DNA from: an uncultured Methanolobus sp.
Lineage (GTDB): Archaea > Halobacteriota > Methanosarcinia > Methanosarcinales > Methanosarcinaceae
Assembly (NCBI RefSeq): GCF_963665675.1
Contig: NZ_OY762426.1
Location: forward strand, 62,001-126,000
DNA length: 64,000 nt
Direction of reading: 5' to 3'
In this document: positions 53,535 to 62,193 of the stretch, one piece after another
Numbering within the stretch: position 1 is the first letter of the stretch
Layout: the number at the start of each line of letters is the position of its first letter
Notes under the pieces: model-generated
Databases searched by the model: none
What the model was told of the DNA's origin: nothing
Seen by the model: only the letters and a program-made list of their open reading frames with translations
Program-made: the position numbers and the translations under genes

Positions 53535-55289
53535 ATGGCAGGAACTATTGCAATCAAGAACGGTTACGTTTACGACCCGCTCAATGACATTAACGGCGAA
53601 ATGATGGACATTTTCATCAAGGACGGAAAGGTCGTCACAGAACTTTCCGGCGCTGACATGAAAGATGTAAAGGAAATTGATGCAAAGGGCAAGACCGTTA
53701 TGCCCGGTGGTGTTGACTCACACTCCCACGTAGCAGGAGCAAAGGTCAATACCGGTAGGATGATGAGGCCGGAAGACCACTACAAGTTCTACCAGAAGAA
53801 AACACCAATTACACACTCTGGCTGTGGATACAGTGTACCTTCAGTCTACCTTGGTGGATATGAGTACTCTAAGATGGGGTACACAACTGTTTTTGAGGCA
53901 GCTGTCCCACCAATGGAAGCACGCCACACACACGAGGAAATGCGCTCAACCCCTATGCTTGACATGGGTGGATATCTTGTACTCGGTAACAACTGGTTCC
54001 TTATGAGATACCTCAAGGAAGGAGATATCGACAAGGCAGCAGCATACATATCATGGATGATGAGGACCCACAAGACCTACGGTATTAAATGTGTCAACCC
54101 TGCCGGTGTAGAGAACTGGGGATGGGGAGAGAACGTAGGAGCTCTTGACCAGGCAAACATTCACTTTGAGACAACACCTGAAGATATGATCAAGGGACTC
54201 ACAGAGCTTAACGAGAAGCTCGGTATCCCAATGCCAGTACACCTTCACGCAAACAACCTTGGTCACCCAGGATGCTGGGAGATTACAAGGGACTCACTCA
54301 AGATACCAAAGAACGTCAAGGCAAAGCCAAACATGGATGTAGAGTGGGCAGAGACAAAGAAGAATGCTAAGAGACACGAATCCGTCTACCTTACACACTG
54401 CCAGTTCAATGCTTTTGGCGGTACATCATGGAGAGACTTCGAGTCCGGCGTAAAAGGAATCACTGATTACGTCAACAGCAATGACCACATTGTATTTGAC
54501 AGTGGATGTGTACCATTCGGTGACGCAACAGTAATGACCGGTGACGGTCCTGCAATCCACGACCTCTACGTACTTACAGGCCACAAGTGGTCAAACACAG
54601 ATGTAGAGTGTGAGTGTGGATCCGGAGTACTTCCGTTCGAATACCTGAAGGGCAACCCTGTACACAGCGTTCAGTGGGCAATGGGTCTTGAATCTCTTCT
54701 TTACGTCAAGGACGCATGGAAGACTATCATGACAACCGACAGTCCAAACGGCGGACCATTCATAAAGTATCCACTGGTAATTGCATGGCTTATGTCTAAC
54801 AAGGCAAGACAGGATACATTTGCAGAATGCCACAAATGGGCACAGGACAGAACCGACCTGGGCGCAGAGACAAGAGAAATGGACCTCTTTGAGATCGCAA
54901 CAATCACCCGTGCAAACCCTGCAAGGACAATCGGTATGTCATACAGGAAAGGTACACTTGGCCTTGGTGCAGATGGTGACGTTGCTATTTATGATATCGA
55001 TCCAAAGAGCCTCGAAGTTAACGATTATGAGAGCATCGTAAGAGGATTCGAGAACGCTGCATACACCATCAAAGCCGGAGAAGTTGTCTCCCAGATGGGT
55101 GAGATCGTAGCAATCCCGGAGAAGAACACATTCTACTCTGACATTGCAACAGATGAAGATGCAGAGAAAAGCATGCTCCAGGATGTCAAGAAATGGTTCA
55201 AGTACTACACACTTGGTTTCGACAGATATCCAACACCTGACAAGTACCTGGCAAACCCAACACCAATTCAGGTCAACGCGGAGAAGTGA
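53535..55289 (+). CDS. fwdA: Formylmethanofuran dehydrogenase subunit A (amidohydrolase)
   Basis: A 584-residue amidohydrolase that condenses formate with methanofuran at a dinuclear metal site. The metal ligands are visible: HxH in VDSHSHVAG, His in PVHLHANNLGHPG, His in YLTHCQFNAFG, the carboxylated Lys region YGIKCVNPAG, and the catalytic Asp in VFDSGCVPFGD. The opener GTIAIKNGYVYDPLNDINGE and the length match FwdA. It starts 2 bp after fwdF. Without it the complex cannot make formylmethanofuran from the FwdB formate. Confidence 0.95.
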   Translation: MAGTIAIKNGYVYDPLNDINGEMMDIFIKDGKVVTELSGADMKDVKEIDAKGKTVMPGGVDSHSHVAGAKVNTGRMMRPEDHYKFYQKKTPITHSGCGYSVPSVYLGGYEYSKMGYTTVFEAAVPPMEARHTHEEMRSTPMLDMGGYLVLGNNWFLMRYLKEGDIDKAAAYISWMMRTHKTYGIKCVNPAGVENWGWGENVGALDQANIHFETTPEDMIKGLTELNEKLGIPMPVHLHANNLGHPGCWEITRDSLKIPKNVKAKPNMDVEWAETKKNAKRHESVYLTHCQFNAFGGTSWRDFESGVKGITDYVNSNDHIVFDSGCVPFGDATVMTGDGPAIHDLYVLTGHKWSNTDVECECGSGVLPFEYLKGNPVHSVQWAMGLESLLYVKDAWKTIMTTDSPNGGPFIKYPLVIAWLMSNKARQDTFAECHKWAQDRTDLGAETREMDLFEIATITRANPARTIGMSYRKGTLGLGADGDVAIYDIDPKSLEVNDYESIVRGFENAAYTIKAGEVVSQMGEIVAIPEKNTFYSDIATDEDAEKSMLQDVKKWFKYYTLGFDRYPTPDKYLANPTPIQVNAEK

Positions 55290-55293
55290 TTTA

Positions 55294-56103
55294 ATGGCAG
55301 ACGTAATTCTTAAACCAACAGGAAATTTCGACCTTACCGTAGAGGCAGAGGTTGTCACACCTGACAACTTTGCCGGTAAAAGTGCCGATGAGATTGGAAA
55401 ATTACTCGTCTGGCAGGGTCCAGCCGAATATCCACTTACAGACTTCTTTTCAGTAGAAGGCAATGGTGGAAGCTCAGCAGAAGATACAACCATCATTGTT
55501 GATGGAGATGTCTCAAGAGTGAAACGCTTAGGCCAGGAAATGACAGCAGGCAAAATCCTCGTGAAGGGCAGTGCAGGAATGCACATCGGCTCCGGAATGA
55601 TGGGAGGCGAAATTGTTGTCGAAGGCGATGCTGACTCATGGGCAGGAATGGAAATGAAAGGCGGTTCCATCCACATCAAGGGCAACACAAAAGACCACGT
55701 CGGCTGTGCATACCGTGGTAGCTGGAAGGGAATGTCTGGCGGACGCATCACAGTTGACGGAAATGCTGTCAGCCAGGTAGGCGGTGGCCTTACTGGTGGA
55801 GAGATCATCATTGGCGGCAGTGTAAAGCACTTCTGTGGCATTCGCATCAGCGGAGGTCTCATCTATGTCAAAGGAAGCGCTGTTAGAACCGTTGGAGCAG
55901 AAATGACCGGTGGCACCATTGTTGTCGGTGGTTGCATTGAGAAATTCACACCTGGATTTACAATGGAAGATGTTGAATCAGATCTCACTTTCGGTGACAT
56001 TGAGTGCCCTGGAGAATACAAGAAGTTTGCAGGTGACTATGCCATTCCACAAAAAGGAAAGGGCGTAATGTACGTTTCCTGTGACAACAACGAGTGTCTG
56101 TGA
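55294..56103 (+). CDS. fwdC: Formylmethanofuran dehydrogenase subunit C
   Basis: A 269-residue beta-helix subunit with glutamate-synthase-GXGXG-type repeats: ITVDGNAVSQVGGGLTGGEI, GGSVKHFCGIRISGGLIYVK, GAEMTGGTIVVGGCIEKF and more. It is structural scaffold for FwdA and FwdB. ATG 55294 lies 4 bp past the fwdA stop, with GGAGAAG just upstream; the frame runs upstream inside fwdA with no good start. Confidence 0.93.
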   Translation: MADVILKPTGNFDLTVEAEVVTPDNFAGKSADEIGKLLVWQGPAEYPLTDFFSVEGNGGSSAEDTTIIVDGDVSRVKRLGQEMTAGKILVKGSAGMHIGSGMMGGEIVVEGDADSWAGMEMKGGSIHIKGNTKDHVGCAYRGSWKGMSGGRITVDGNAVSQVGGGLTGGEIIIGGSVKHFCGIRISGGLIYVKGSAVRTVGAEMTGGTIVVGGCIEKFTPGFTMEDVESDLTFGDIECPGEYKKFAGDYAIPQKGKGVMYVSCDNNECL

Positions 56104-56114
56104 GGTGTTAAATC

Positions 56115-56504
56115 ATGGAAGCATTACTCAATACAGGTAGTACAATCGATGAAGGAAGACTTGCAAAAGGTGGAAGCAAGTATACCGATGACTACACAAA
56201 GGAATGTGCGGTCTGCTGGATGTGTGCAGAAGACTTTACATCCCTTGGCTGCCCGGAAAAAGTGGCAGTCATATCAAGAGATAGAAAATACTCAGTTGCA
56301 CTCGCTACAAAAGTAACTGAGGCAATGAGATCAGGTCAGGTATTCATACCAAGGTCCATCTGGGCAAACGTAGTTGTTGAGCCTGACACATTCTCAACAG
56401 GTTCACCACGTTATAAGGGAGCTCCTGTCTTTGTTGAACCTACAGAAGATGACATCCTCAGTGCTGAGGAAGTTGTCATGAAAATGTACATGGGAGGTAA
56501 ATAA
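56115..56504 (+). CDS. fwdD: Formylmethanofuran dehydrogenase subunit D
   Basis: A 129-residue molybdopterin-dinucleotide-binding domain (the C-terminal MopB module as a separate subunit). The segments EALLNTGSTIDEGRLAKGGS, CAVCWMCAEDFTSLGCPEKV and RSIWANVVVEPDTFSTGSPR match FwdD. It sits 11 bp after fwdC and 2 bp before fwdB, as expected for the operon. Confidence 0.93.
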   Translation: MEALLNTGSTIDEGRLAKGGSKYTDDYTKECAVCWMCAEDFTSLGCPEKVAVISRDRKYSVALATKVTEAMRSGQVFIPRSIWANVVVEPDTFSTGSPRYKGAPVFVEPTEDDILSAEEVVMKMYMGGK

Positions 56505-56505
56505 A

Positions 56506-57819
56506 ATGGTCCATAAGAACATTATATGTCCTGTTTGCGGAGGTTCATGTGACGACGTTCAGGTGAATCTGGATAAAGCAAACGGTACAATTGATGTCCA
56601 GAATGCATGTAAGATGGGTAACGCCAAGTTCCAGGAAGTTGTAAGCCATCACAGGATCCTGAAACCAACCATCAGAGAGAATGGTAAGGTAAAGGACGTA
56701 AGCTGGGATGAAGCACTGGAAATGGCAGCAGACATTCTTGTCAATGCAAAGAAACCATTCTTCTTCCTTGGAAGCGAGACAGCATGTGAAGCACAGGAAG
56801 TAGGTCTTCACATTGCTGAATACCTTGGTGGAATGGCAGACTCCAACGCAACAATCTGCCACGGACCAACTGTTATGGGTATCCAGGAATCCGGTATGGT
56901 CGGAGCTACAGCCGGTCAGGCAAAGAACAGAGCCGACATGATCGTATACTGGGGTGTCAATGCACTGGAATCAATGCCAAGACACATGTCAAGGTACGGC
57001 GTATTCCCAAGAGGTTACTGGACAAAGAGAGGAAGATTCGACAGAACTATGATGACAGTGGACCCAAGGGTAACACCTACAGCCGCTGCATCTGACCTGC
57101 ACCTTCAGCTTAACCCAAACACAGACTACGAGCTTCTCAGCGCACTGTTTACAATCCTGAACGGCAAAGAGCCACATCCATCTGTCGAAGAGATCACAGG
57201 AATCCCAATTTCAGTGATGAAGCAGACAGTTGAGATGATGAAAGAATCAAACTTCGTAGCTATCTACGTCGGTCTTGGTGTCTCATCCTCATACGGAAAA
57301 CACAGAAACATTGAGATCGCACTGAACTTCGTCAAGGAAATGAACAACTACACCAAGTGTAACATCGGTGCTCTCAGAGGTCACTGTAACGTAGCAGGAT
57401 TCAACCAGCTTGCATCCTACCTTTACGGTTACCCATTTGGTCTTGACTTCACAAAGGGATACCCAAGGTACAACCCTGGAGAGACAACCTGTGTAGACCT
57501 GCTCAGGGAAAAGGACGTTGACGCTGCATTTGTAATGTCAGCAGATCTGATGGACCACATCCCGGCAGACAGTGCACAGTATCTTGCAGACATTCCAATG
57601 ATCTGCCTTGATATTGCACCATGTCCATCTACTACCGCAGCAGACGTGGTTCTGCCTGGTGTAATTGATGCTATGGAATGTGACGGTACATTCTACAGGC
57701 TTGACAATGTGCCTGTATACTTCGAGCCATTCACAGATTCCCCATTCCCTGAAACAAAGAGCAATGAGGACACCCTTAAGCAGCTCTTTGCAAAGGTAAA
57801 GGCTAAAAAGGAAGCATGA
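56506..57819 (+). CDS. fwdB: Formylmethanofuran dehydrogenase subunit B (Mo/W catalytic)
   Basis: A 437-residue bis-MGD enzyme that reduces CO2 to formate. The N-terminal [4Fe-4S] ligands are C8, C11 and C15 in ICPVCGGSCDD with C35 in NACKMGN. The metal ligand is Cys118 in NATICHGPTVMG, the position of Sec or Cys in FwdB/FmdB. Cys rather than Sec is encoded. GLGVSSSYGKHRNIEIALNF and LDIAPCPSTTAADVVLPGVI are typical. Tungsten or molybdenum use cannot be read from sequence. Overlaps fdhD by 4 bp. Confidence 0.95.
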   Translation: MVHKNIICPVCGGSCDDVQVNLDKANGTIDVQNACKMGNAKFQEVVSHHRILKPTIRENGKVKDVSWDEALEMAADILVNAKKPFFFLGSETACEAQEVGLHIAEYLGGMADSNATICHGPTVMGIQESGMVGATAGQAKNRADMIVYWGVNALESMPRHMSRYGVFPRGYWTKRGRFDRTMMTVDPRVTPTAAASDLHLQLNPNTDYELLSALFTILNGKEPHPSVEEITGIPISVMKQTVEMMKESNFVAIYVGLGVSSSYGKHRNIEIALNFVKEMNNYTKCNIGALRGHCNVAGFNQLASYLYGYPFGLDFTKGYPRYNPGETTCVDLLREKDVDAAFVMSADLMDHIPADSAQYLADIPMICLDIAPCPSTTAADVVLPGVIDAMECDGTFYRLDNVPVYFEPFTDSPFPETKSNEDTLKQLFAKVKAKKEA

Positions 57820-58643
57820 GTGAGCACTGGTACTCTGGAAGGAAAGGGAAGGATGAAACCTTCTTCAAAGGTGAGGAAAGTGTTTCCTCCCCCTTTTATA
57901 TCCCCATAGAGTGCCTGGAAATCACTGAGAGCAGTAAACAACACATTACTGTGGACGTTATTGTTGAGGAAAAGTTCGAGCTTTTCGTGAATAACGTTCA
58001 CGTAACTACTTTTTTTGCAAGTCCCTATGAACTTGAAGAGCTTGCGTTGGGATTTCTCGTCTGCGAGGGGTTCATTGAACCTGATACACAGGTTGATTCA
58101 ATAAAGATAGAAGATAAATCTATTTTTTGTGATATTGAAATTAACACTCCTGAACTGGAAGAACTGACACATCTTGAGAGATGCGGGACAACATCATACC
58201 GCAAGGATGTTATCAAACACATTAATTCTGATACTAAATTCACTACCGATGCAATCATCCATGGTGTTAGCCAGTTAAAAGAACTTGGAAGGTCATGGCA
58301 CAGCACTGGTGGCGCACACACATCTATTATCTACAACAACCAGGGTGAAGTTCTCTTTTTCTGCGAAGACGTGGGCAGAGCATGCTCCATGGATAAGGTT
58401 GTTGGAAAAGCCCTGATAAACGGTGTCAATCTTTCTGAATGCGCTCTGGCCACTACCGGCAGACTGGCATCAACAATGGTTTCGAAAGCTATGAATGCGG
58501 GCATCCCTCTGATTTCAAGTAAAGGTGCCACGGTGCGTGAATCAGTTGAGCTAGCTGAAAAGGCAGGGATGACACTAGTGGCTTTTGTGAGAGGGAATAA
58601 TCTGTATGTGTATGCAGGGGAAAAGAGAATAAAAACAAAATAA
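57816..58643 (+). CDS. fdhD: FdhD-type sulfurtransferase for Mo/W-bis-PGD enzymes
   Basis: A 275-residue FdhD. It transfers sulfur to the Mo/W centre of formate dehydrogenase-type enzymes. Its place at the end of the fwd operon, overlapping fwdB by 4 bp (ATGAG in AGCATGAGTG), suggests FwdB is the client. Family segments: DVIVEEKFELFVNNVHVTTF, ELEELALGFLVCEGF, STGGAHTSIIYNN, CEDVGRACSMDKVVGKAL, TTGRLASTMVSKAMNAGIPL and SKGATVRESVELAE. The active-site loop reads ERCGTTSYRKD: one Cys remains where bacterial FdhD has a CxxC pair. The 3' end occurs a second time, as a relic, at 58868-58940. Confidence 0.92.
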   Translation: MSEHWYSGRKGKDETFFKGEESVSSPFYIPIECLEITESSKQHITVDVIVEEKFELFVNNVHVTTFFASPYELEELALGFLVCEGFIEPDTQVDSIKIEDKSIFCDIEINTPELEELTHLERCGTTSYRKDVIKHINSDTKFTTDAIIHGVSQLKELGRSWHSTGGAHTSIIYNNQGEVLFFCEDVGRACSMDKVVGKALINGVNLSECALATTGRLASTMVSKAMNAGIPLISSKGATVRESVELAEKAGMTLVAFVRGNNLYVYAGEKRIKTK

Positions 58644-58644
58644 C

Positions 58645-58833
58645 CATCCGCCGAAGGCGGCACATTCCTATAATGCTATACAGAAGATTATTCCAAAAAT
58701 CATAAAATATATCTTAATAATTGCATATATTTCTGAGAAGAAAATACATGATATCATGCAGATTATTTTGTTTATTCTGATGGGAAAACGCCGGCTCCGC
58801 CGGACCCTCCGGGATTATTCTAGTTATTCATGA
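58645..58833 (-). repeat. Structured dispersed repeat, copy B (inverted)
   Basis: 189 bp, the reverse-complement partner of 15351-15541. It begins two bases after the fdhD stop codon. On the plus strand CCGCCGAAGGCGG at 58648-58660 is the conserved hairpin 2, and CCGGCTCCGCCGG at 58791-58803 hairpin 1. Together the copies form a 43-kb-spaced inverted repeat. Confidence 0.75.
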
Positions 58834-58867
58834 CGCACGATAAATTGGTTTACAAACTTTTTTAATG

Positions 58868-58940
58868 GCTTAATGACAGGGATGATACTGATGACTTTTG
58901 TGAGGGGAAAGAATCTGTGTGTGCCGGAGAAATGAGAGTG
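58868..58940 (+). pseudogene. Relic duplicate of the fdhD 3' end
   Basis: About 70 bp that match the end of fdhD (58570-58632) at roughly 75-80 percent. In frame it reads TGMILMTFVRGKNLCVPEK and then TGA, against AGMTLVAFVRGNNLYVYAGE in fdhD. It has no start or ribosome-binding site. The dispersed repeat copy B lies between fdhD and this relic. Confidence 0.75.
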
Positions 58941-58960
58941 ATTACCTGACTATCAGGCTA

Positions 58961-60724
58961 TCACTGTACTGTTTGGTTGGTTTCGTTATCATCAGAAGAA
59001 GCCATGCTTTCGTTTTCACTTGAATCATTAATATTCGGACTTTCATTTGTCCCGTTCATTGATAGATTTTCCGCCGACTCGTCCATTGGAGTTGTATTCT
59101 CTGACACGTTTAGAGAATTATTGACATTGCTCATATTCCCATCAACCGAGGAATTATTCCCTCCAGTCAGATTTGCTAAAACAGCCATTGGTCCGCCATT
59201 AGTAAACACATACGCAATTCCTGCAATTAAAATCATTACCACAAGCGCGTACGAAGCCATTGTCATCATGTTCTGCTTTTTTTTCTTTTGGGTCCTTTGT
59301 TTAGCAACAACATAATTTGTATTGAAATATCTGTCAAGATTTTCTGCTTCATAAGTAGTCAGTTTTGAGGAGAGATCATAAGCCCTCAATTGCGCACTTA
59401 TACTATCAACAAAAATCTTGCCTCCTGTTGCAGGAGACGTCTTGGTGTTATTTCCAACTAATTTGAGCAGTCCTACCAATTGGTCTTTGTCATAGGACGA
59501 TAAAGCAGATTCTATATGTTTTCTGAATCTTTCACCGCTATTGTCCCCATAAGTGAAACCTACACTACACAACGCTGCTAACAACTCTGTATCTTCATGT
59601 CCCTGTATTCTGCGAATAGTGTCCCTTATTGCATAGCTCCACAAACCCCGGTTTTTAAGAAGTGCAATATCAAGCTTCTTTTTAACGCCCGGATTTCTTA
59701 TCCTGTCAAAAAGGCTCTTTAGCGCTTCATCCTCACCCATATGGGAAAACATGGCATTCTGAGATGAAAGCTGCTTACTGTACAAGGCAATTATGTTCGC
59801 AACGGTAGTTTCGTCTGTAATTGGCATTTGCCGTATCTGAGTAGACCGTTCCTTGAAGATCTGAGTCAATACGGATATATCTTTTTTGTAAAGTTCAAAC
59901 AGCGCATATAATGACTCACTGGTTGCAAAAATATTAAAAACATCCCACGTATAAGTCCTGAAGGCAAAGTTCTTGGTATAAAATGAGAGGTGCATTCGAT
60001 CTTTCGTTTTAAGATTACTTTTTATTTCACTCGTTTTTTCCCTGAAAACCCTTGGAAGCAATAAATAATATTCACTATAATGGGGAGTCGATTTCCATTT
60101 CAAACCATGTTCATCCAGTTCGAAATCCGGGTTTGGTTCAATAGGACAGACGGAAATATCGCTCTCATAAGGATACTGGGAAGCCATAAATTTCAGATCG
60201 GCTTCCAGAGAATTACCGATTGCTGCAAATATATTGCTTATCAATGAAACAGCATTTACTGCGCTGCCTGATTTGACCGAGACCTTTTCATTGGCAAGCA
60301 ATTTACCATAAGCATATTCCACCACGTTTTCATCAGCAGTGTGATTATGCAATCCTGAAAAATCATTAATGTCATTTTCTTCCCAGAGACCTACAACCCT
60401 GTAATCCAATTTCTGCAAACGGGGAATCTCTGCGTAAACGGTATCGTAGAACTGTGTGATTAATGCCGGTTCATGTCCGACATCGCCGGAATAACGGCCA
60501 ATACACACAATTCTTTCTTCCCTGCCACCAACTTCTTCAACTATGACACTGCATCCCAGTATCAAAGTACTGCCCTTTTCTGCCAGCTTAAAATATAGAG
60601 CATTCCTCTTGGAATCTATCTGCTTTGCAAGGTCGCTATATTCATTTGAATATACCTCCCCATCCCCACTCAGGAGTCTGCCAGTGGAGTTGTAAACATA
60701 AAATTCAGAAACCAAATTTGGCAA
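58961..60724 (-). CDS. Membrane-anchored protein of unknown function with Asn/Ser-rich external tail
   Basis: A 587-residue protein. The first 490 residues are soluble with no recognised domain; segments include EFYVYNSTGRLLSGDGEVYS, GSTLILGCSVIVEEVGGREE, and helical SKLTTYEAENLDRYF. A Lys-rich stop-transfer (RTQKKKKQ) precedes one helix at about residues 496-516 (MTMASYALVVMILIAGIAYV), and the last 70 residues are Asn, Ser, Glu and Thr rich with many NxS/T sites (NNSLNVSENTT), so they are probably outside the cell. The TTG at 60724 is chosen: GGAGGGTGG lies 6 nt upstream. An earlier ATG at 60781 would overlap the GTPase gene by 77 bp. Last gene of the right-end cassette. I do not recognise its family. 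Confidence 0.75.
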   Translation of the reverse strand: MPNLVSEFYVYNSTGRLLSGDGEVYSNEYSDLAKQIDSKRNALYFKLAEKGSTLILGCSVIVEEVGGREERIVCIGRYSGDVGHEPALITQFYDTVYAEIPRLQKLDYRVVGLWEENDINDFSGLHNHTADENVVEYAYGKLLANEKVSVKSGSAVNAVSLISNIFAAIGNSLEADLKFMASQYPYESDISVCPIEPNPDFELDEHGLKWKSTPHYSEYYLLLPRVFREKTSEIKSNLKTKDRMHLSFYTKNFAFRTYTWDVFNIFATSESLYALFELYKKDISVLTQIFKERSTQIRQMPITDETTVANIIALYSKQLSSQNAMFSHMGEDEALKSLFDRIRNPGVKKKLDIALLKNRGLWSYAIRDTIRRIQGHEDTELLAALCSVGFTYGDNSGERFRKHIESALSSYDKDQLVGLLKLVGNNTKTSPATGGKIFVDSISAQLRAYDLSSKLTTYEAENLDRYFNTNYVVAKQRTQKKKKQNMMTMASYALVVMILIAGIAYVFTNGGPMAVLANLTGGNNSSVDGNMSNVNNSLNVSENTTPMDESAENLSMNGTNESPNINDSSENESMASSDDNETNQTVQ

Positions 60725-62156
60725 TTTGTTCCACCCTCCATGGATAAATGTTCTTAATAGCTTCTTCCTGCTGGTCAACACCCTTCAGAGCATTTGCACT
60801 AACAGCATAGAAATAAATAGGCCCTTTTGTGGCCCGGTGTTGTATCTCTTTAAAAGTATCAATCTCAGTCAGCATTTCAAATATTTCTTTTTCAATGTTG
60901 AGAGCATCTTTTGAATTATCAATCACATCTGTGATGTTCTTTATCTTATCAGCTTTAGTGACCACAATAGCATAGGACTTGCCATCCCCGAGCATTTCCA
61001 TAATTCTGGAATACTGACCGAATAACCGCATCAGATGACTTGCACCATCCTCATGGTAAGAAACAATATGCTCCCCATCTATGAGAAAAACAACTTTTCC
61101 TGCATTTTCAAGTTTCTTATACACGTGAGCCAGAACCAACTGGTCCAGAACATAAACAATATCATCAGGGTGTTGCTCTTTCAATTCCTTAATGAATTCA
61201 TGATTACCTATCTTCTCACTGAGAGCATCTTTATCAATCTCAGGAATCTGATTACTGATTTCCAGAATAGCCTTGAGATAACCATCTTTTGTCAGGTTCT
61301 CGGTAAACTCACCACCATAGTCCACAAAAGAGAACTCTATTGGCTTGATAGATTTTTTCCCCGTCAGGGTATACATGGTCAGATCAGTCTTCTGATTACT
61401 CTTTGGCTGCTTCCCGTTCTTAAGTTCTGCCAGCATGTTCTCTATCCTGTAATAATCCTCCTCCCTTGAGGAGGAAATTATGGTTTCACTCCTGCGACCA
61501 TTGTAATAATTAACAAACTGGTTGTACAGAGAAAGCAGTAATAGAGTCTTACCTGATTTAGAAGGACCGTAGACAAAAACATCTGAAGCCTTTATCCCGT
61601 GTACATATTTCATCAGCAATGCATGCAGTATCATCAGGGCAAAGAAGCTCAGCAGAACCATGAATAGATCATTTGAACCTGAAAGTGCATACTGGGGAAT
61701 TTCCCTCATGTCTTCTTCTGAAACCAGTTTTATGAGTATTGCAAAAAGATAGATCATCATTCCCACAAAAAACAGTTTTAAGAAGTAACGTGTCCTCTTT
61801 GCGACAATATCAAAGCGGTTGTTCATGAATGCATGAAGTATGAACCCGACTCCGGCAATTAAACCCGGAACAACACCGTCGAGTCTTAGTATATTATCCT
61901 GTATCCAGAAAAAATATAGGTATGGTATAAAGGCGGCCAGTAAAAGCTGCCCTCCAAACCTGGACCTTTCCTCAAACATCATCCCCATGCCACTTGAAAT
62001 GAACAACGCTATAAAAAAACTCAATACTATAGCTATGTACCATGATGCAGATGAGATAATCTGCTCACTGGTTGCAAGCAAAAATCCTGTGGATAAAGCC
62101 AGGCATAATAAAAAAATAATTGGGTTGAATAAATTAAGTTTTCCCCGCACTCTCAT
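60705..62156 (-). CDS. Six-helix membrane GTPase-like P-loop protein
   Basis: A 483-residue protein. About residues 10-185 hold six membrane helices (FNPIIFLLCLALSTGFLLAT is the first). A P-loop NTPase follows: Walker A VYGPSKSGKTLLLLSLYNQF, a switch-like VDYGGEF (DxxG with E), and a guanine-specificity-like VVTKADKIKN. These fit a TRAFAC-type GTPase. The DxGGE form recalls the double-GTPase and conflict-system GTPases described from comparative genomics, but I cannot assign it. The helices before the nucleotide domain are unusual for this class. ATG 62156 has GGTGG 5 nt upstream; the frame upstream opens with TTG. It overlaps the next gene by 20 bp. Confidence 0.75.
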   Translation of the reverse strand: MRVRGKLNLFNPIIFLLCLALSTGFLLATSEQIISSASWYIAIVLSFFIALFISSGMGMMFEERSRFGGQLLLAAFIPYLYFFWIQDNILRLDGVVPGLIAGVGFILHAFMNNRFDIVAKRTRYFLKLFFVGMMIYLFAILIKLVSEEDMREIPQYALSGSNDLFMVLLSFFALMILHALLMKYVHGIKASDVFVYGPSKSGKTLLLLSLYNQFVNYYNGRRSETIISSSREEDYYRIENMLAELKNGKQPKSNQKTDLTMYTLTGKKSIKPIEFSFVDYGGEFTENLTKDGYLKAILEISNQIPEIDKDALSEKIGNHEFIKELKEQHPDDIVYVLDQLVLAHVYKKLENAGKVVFLIDGEHIVSYHEDGASHLMRLFGQYSRIMEMLGDGKSYAIVVTKADKIKNITDVIDNSKDALNIEKEIFEMLTEIDTFKEIQHRATKGPIYFYAVSANALKGVDQQEEAIKNIYPWRVEQIAKFGF

Positions 62157-62193
62157 CGTTCCACCTTTTTTTTTCAACTTTTTACCCAATTTA

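Noticed and set aside
54939..55862. A 307-codon antisense frame opposite fwdA and fwdC
   Set aside because: It is Pro/Ser/Met rich, has no ribosome-binding site, lies wholly opposite two well-conserved genes and arises from their codon bias.
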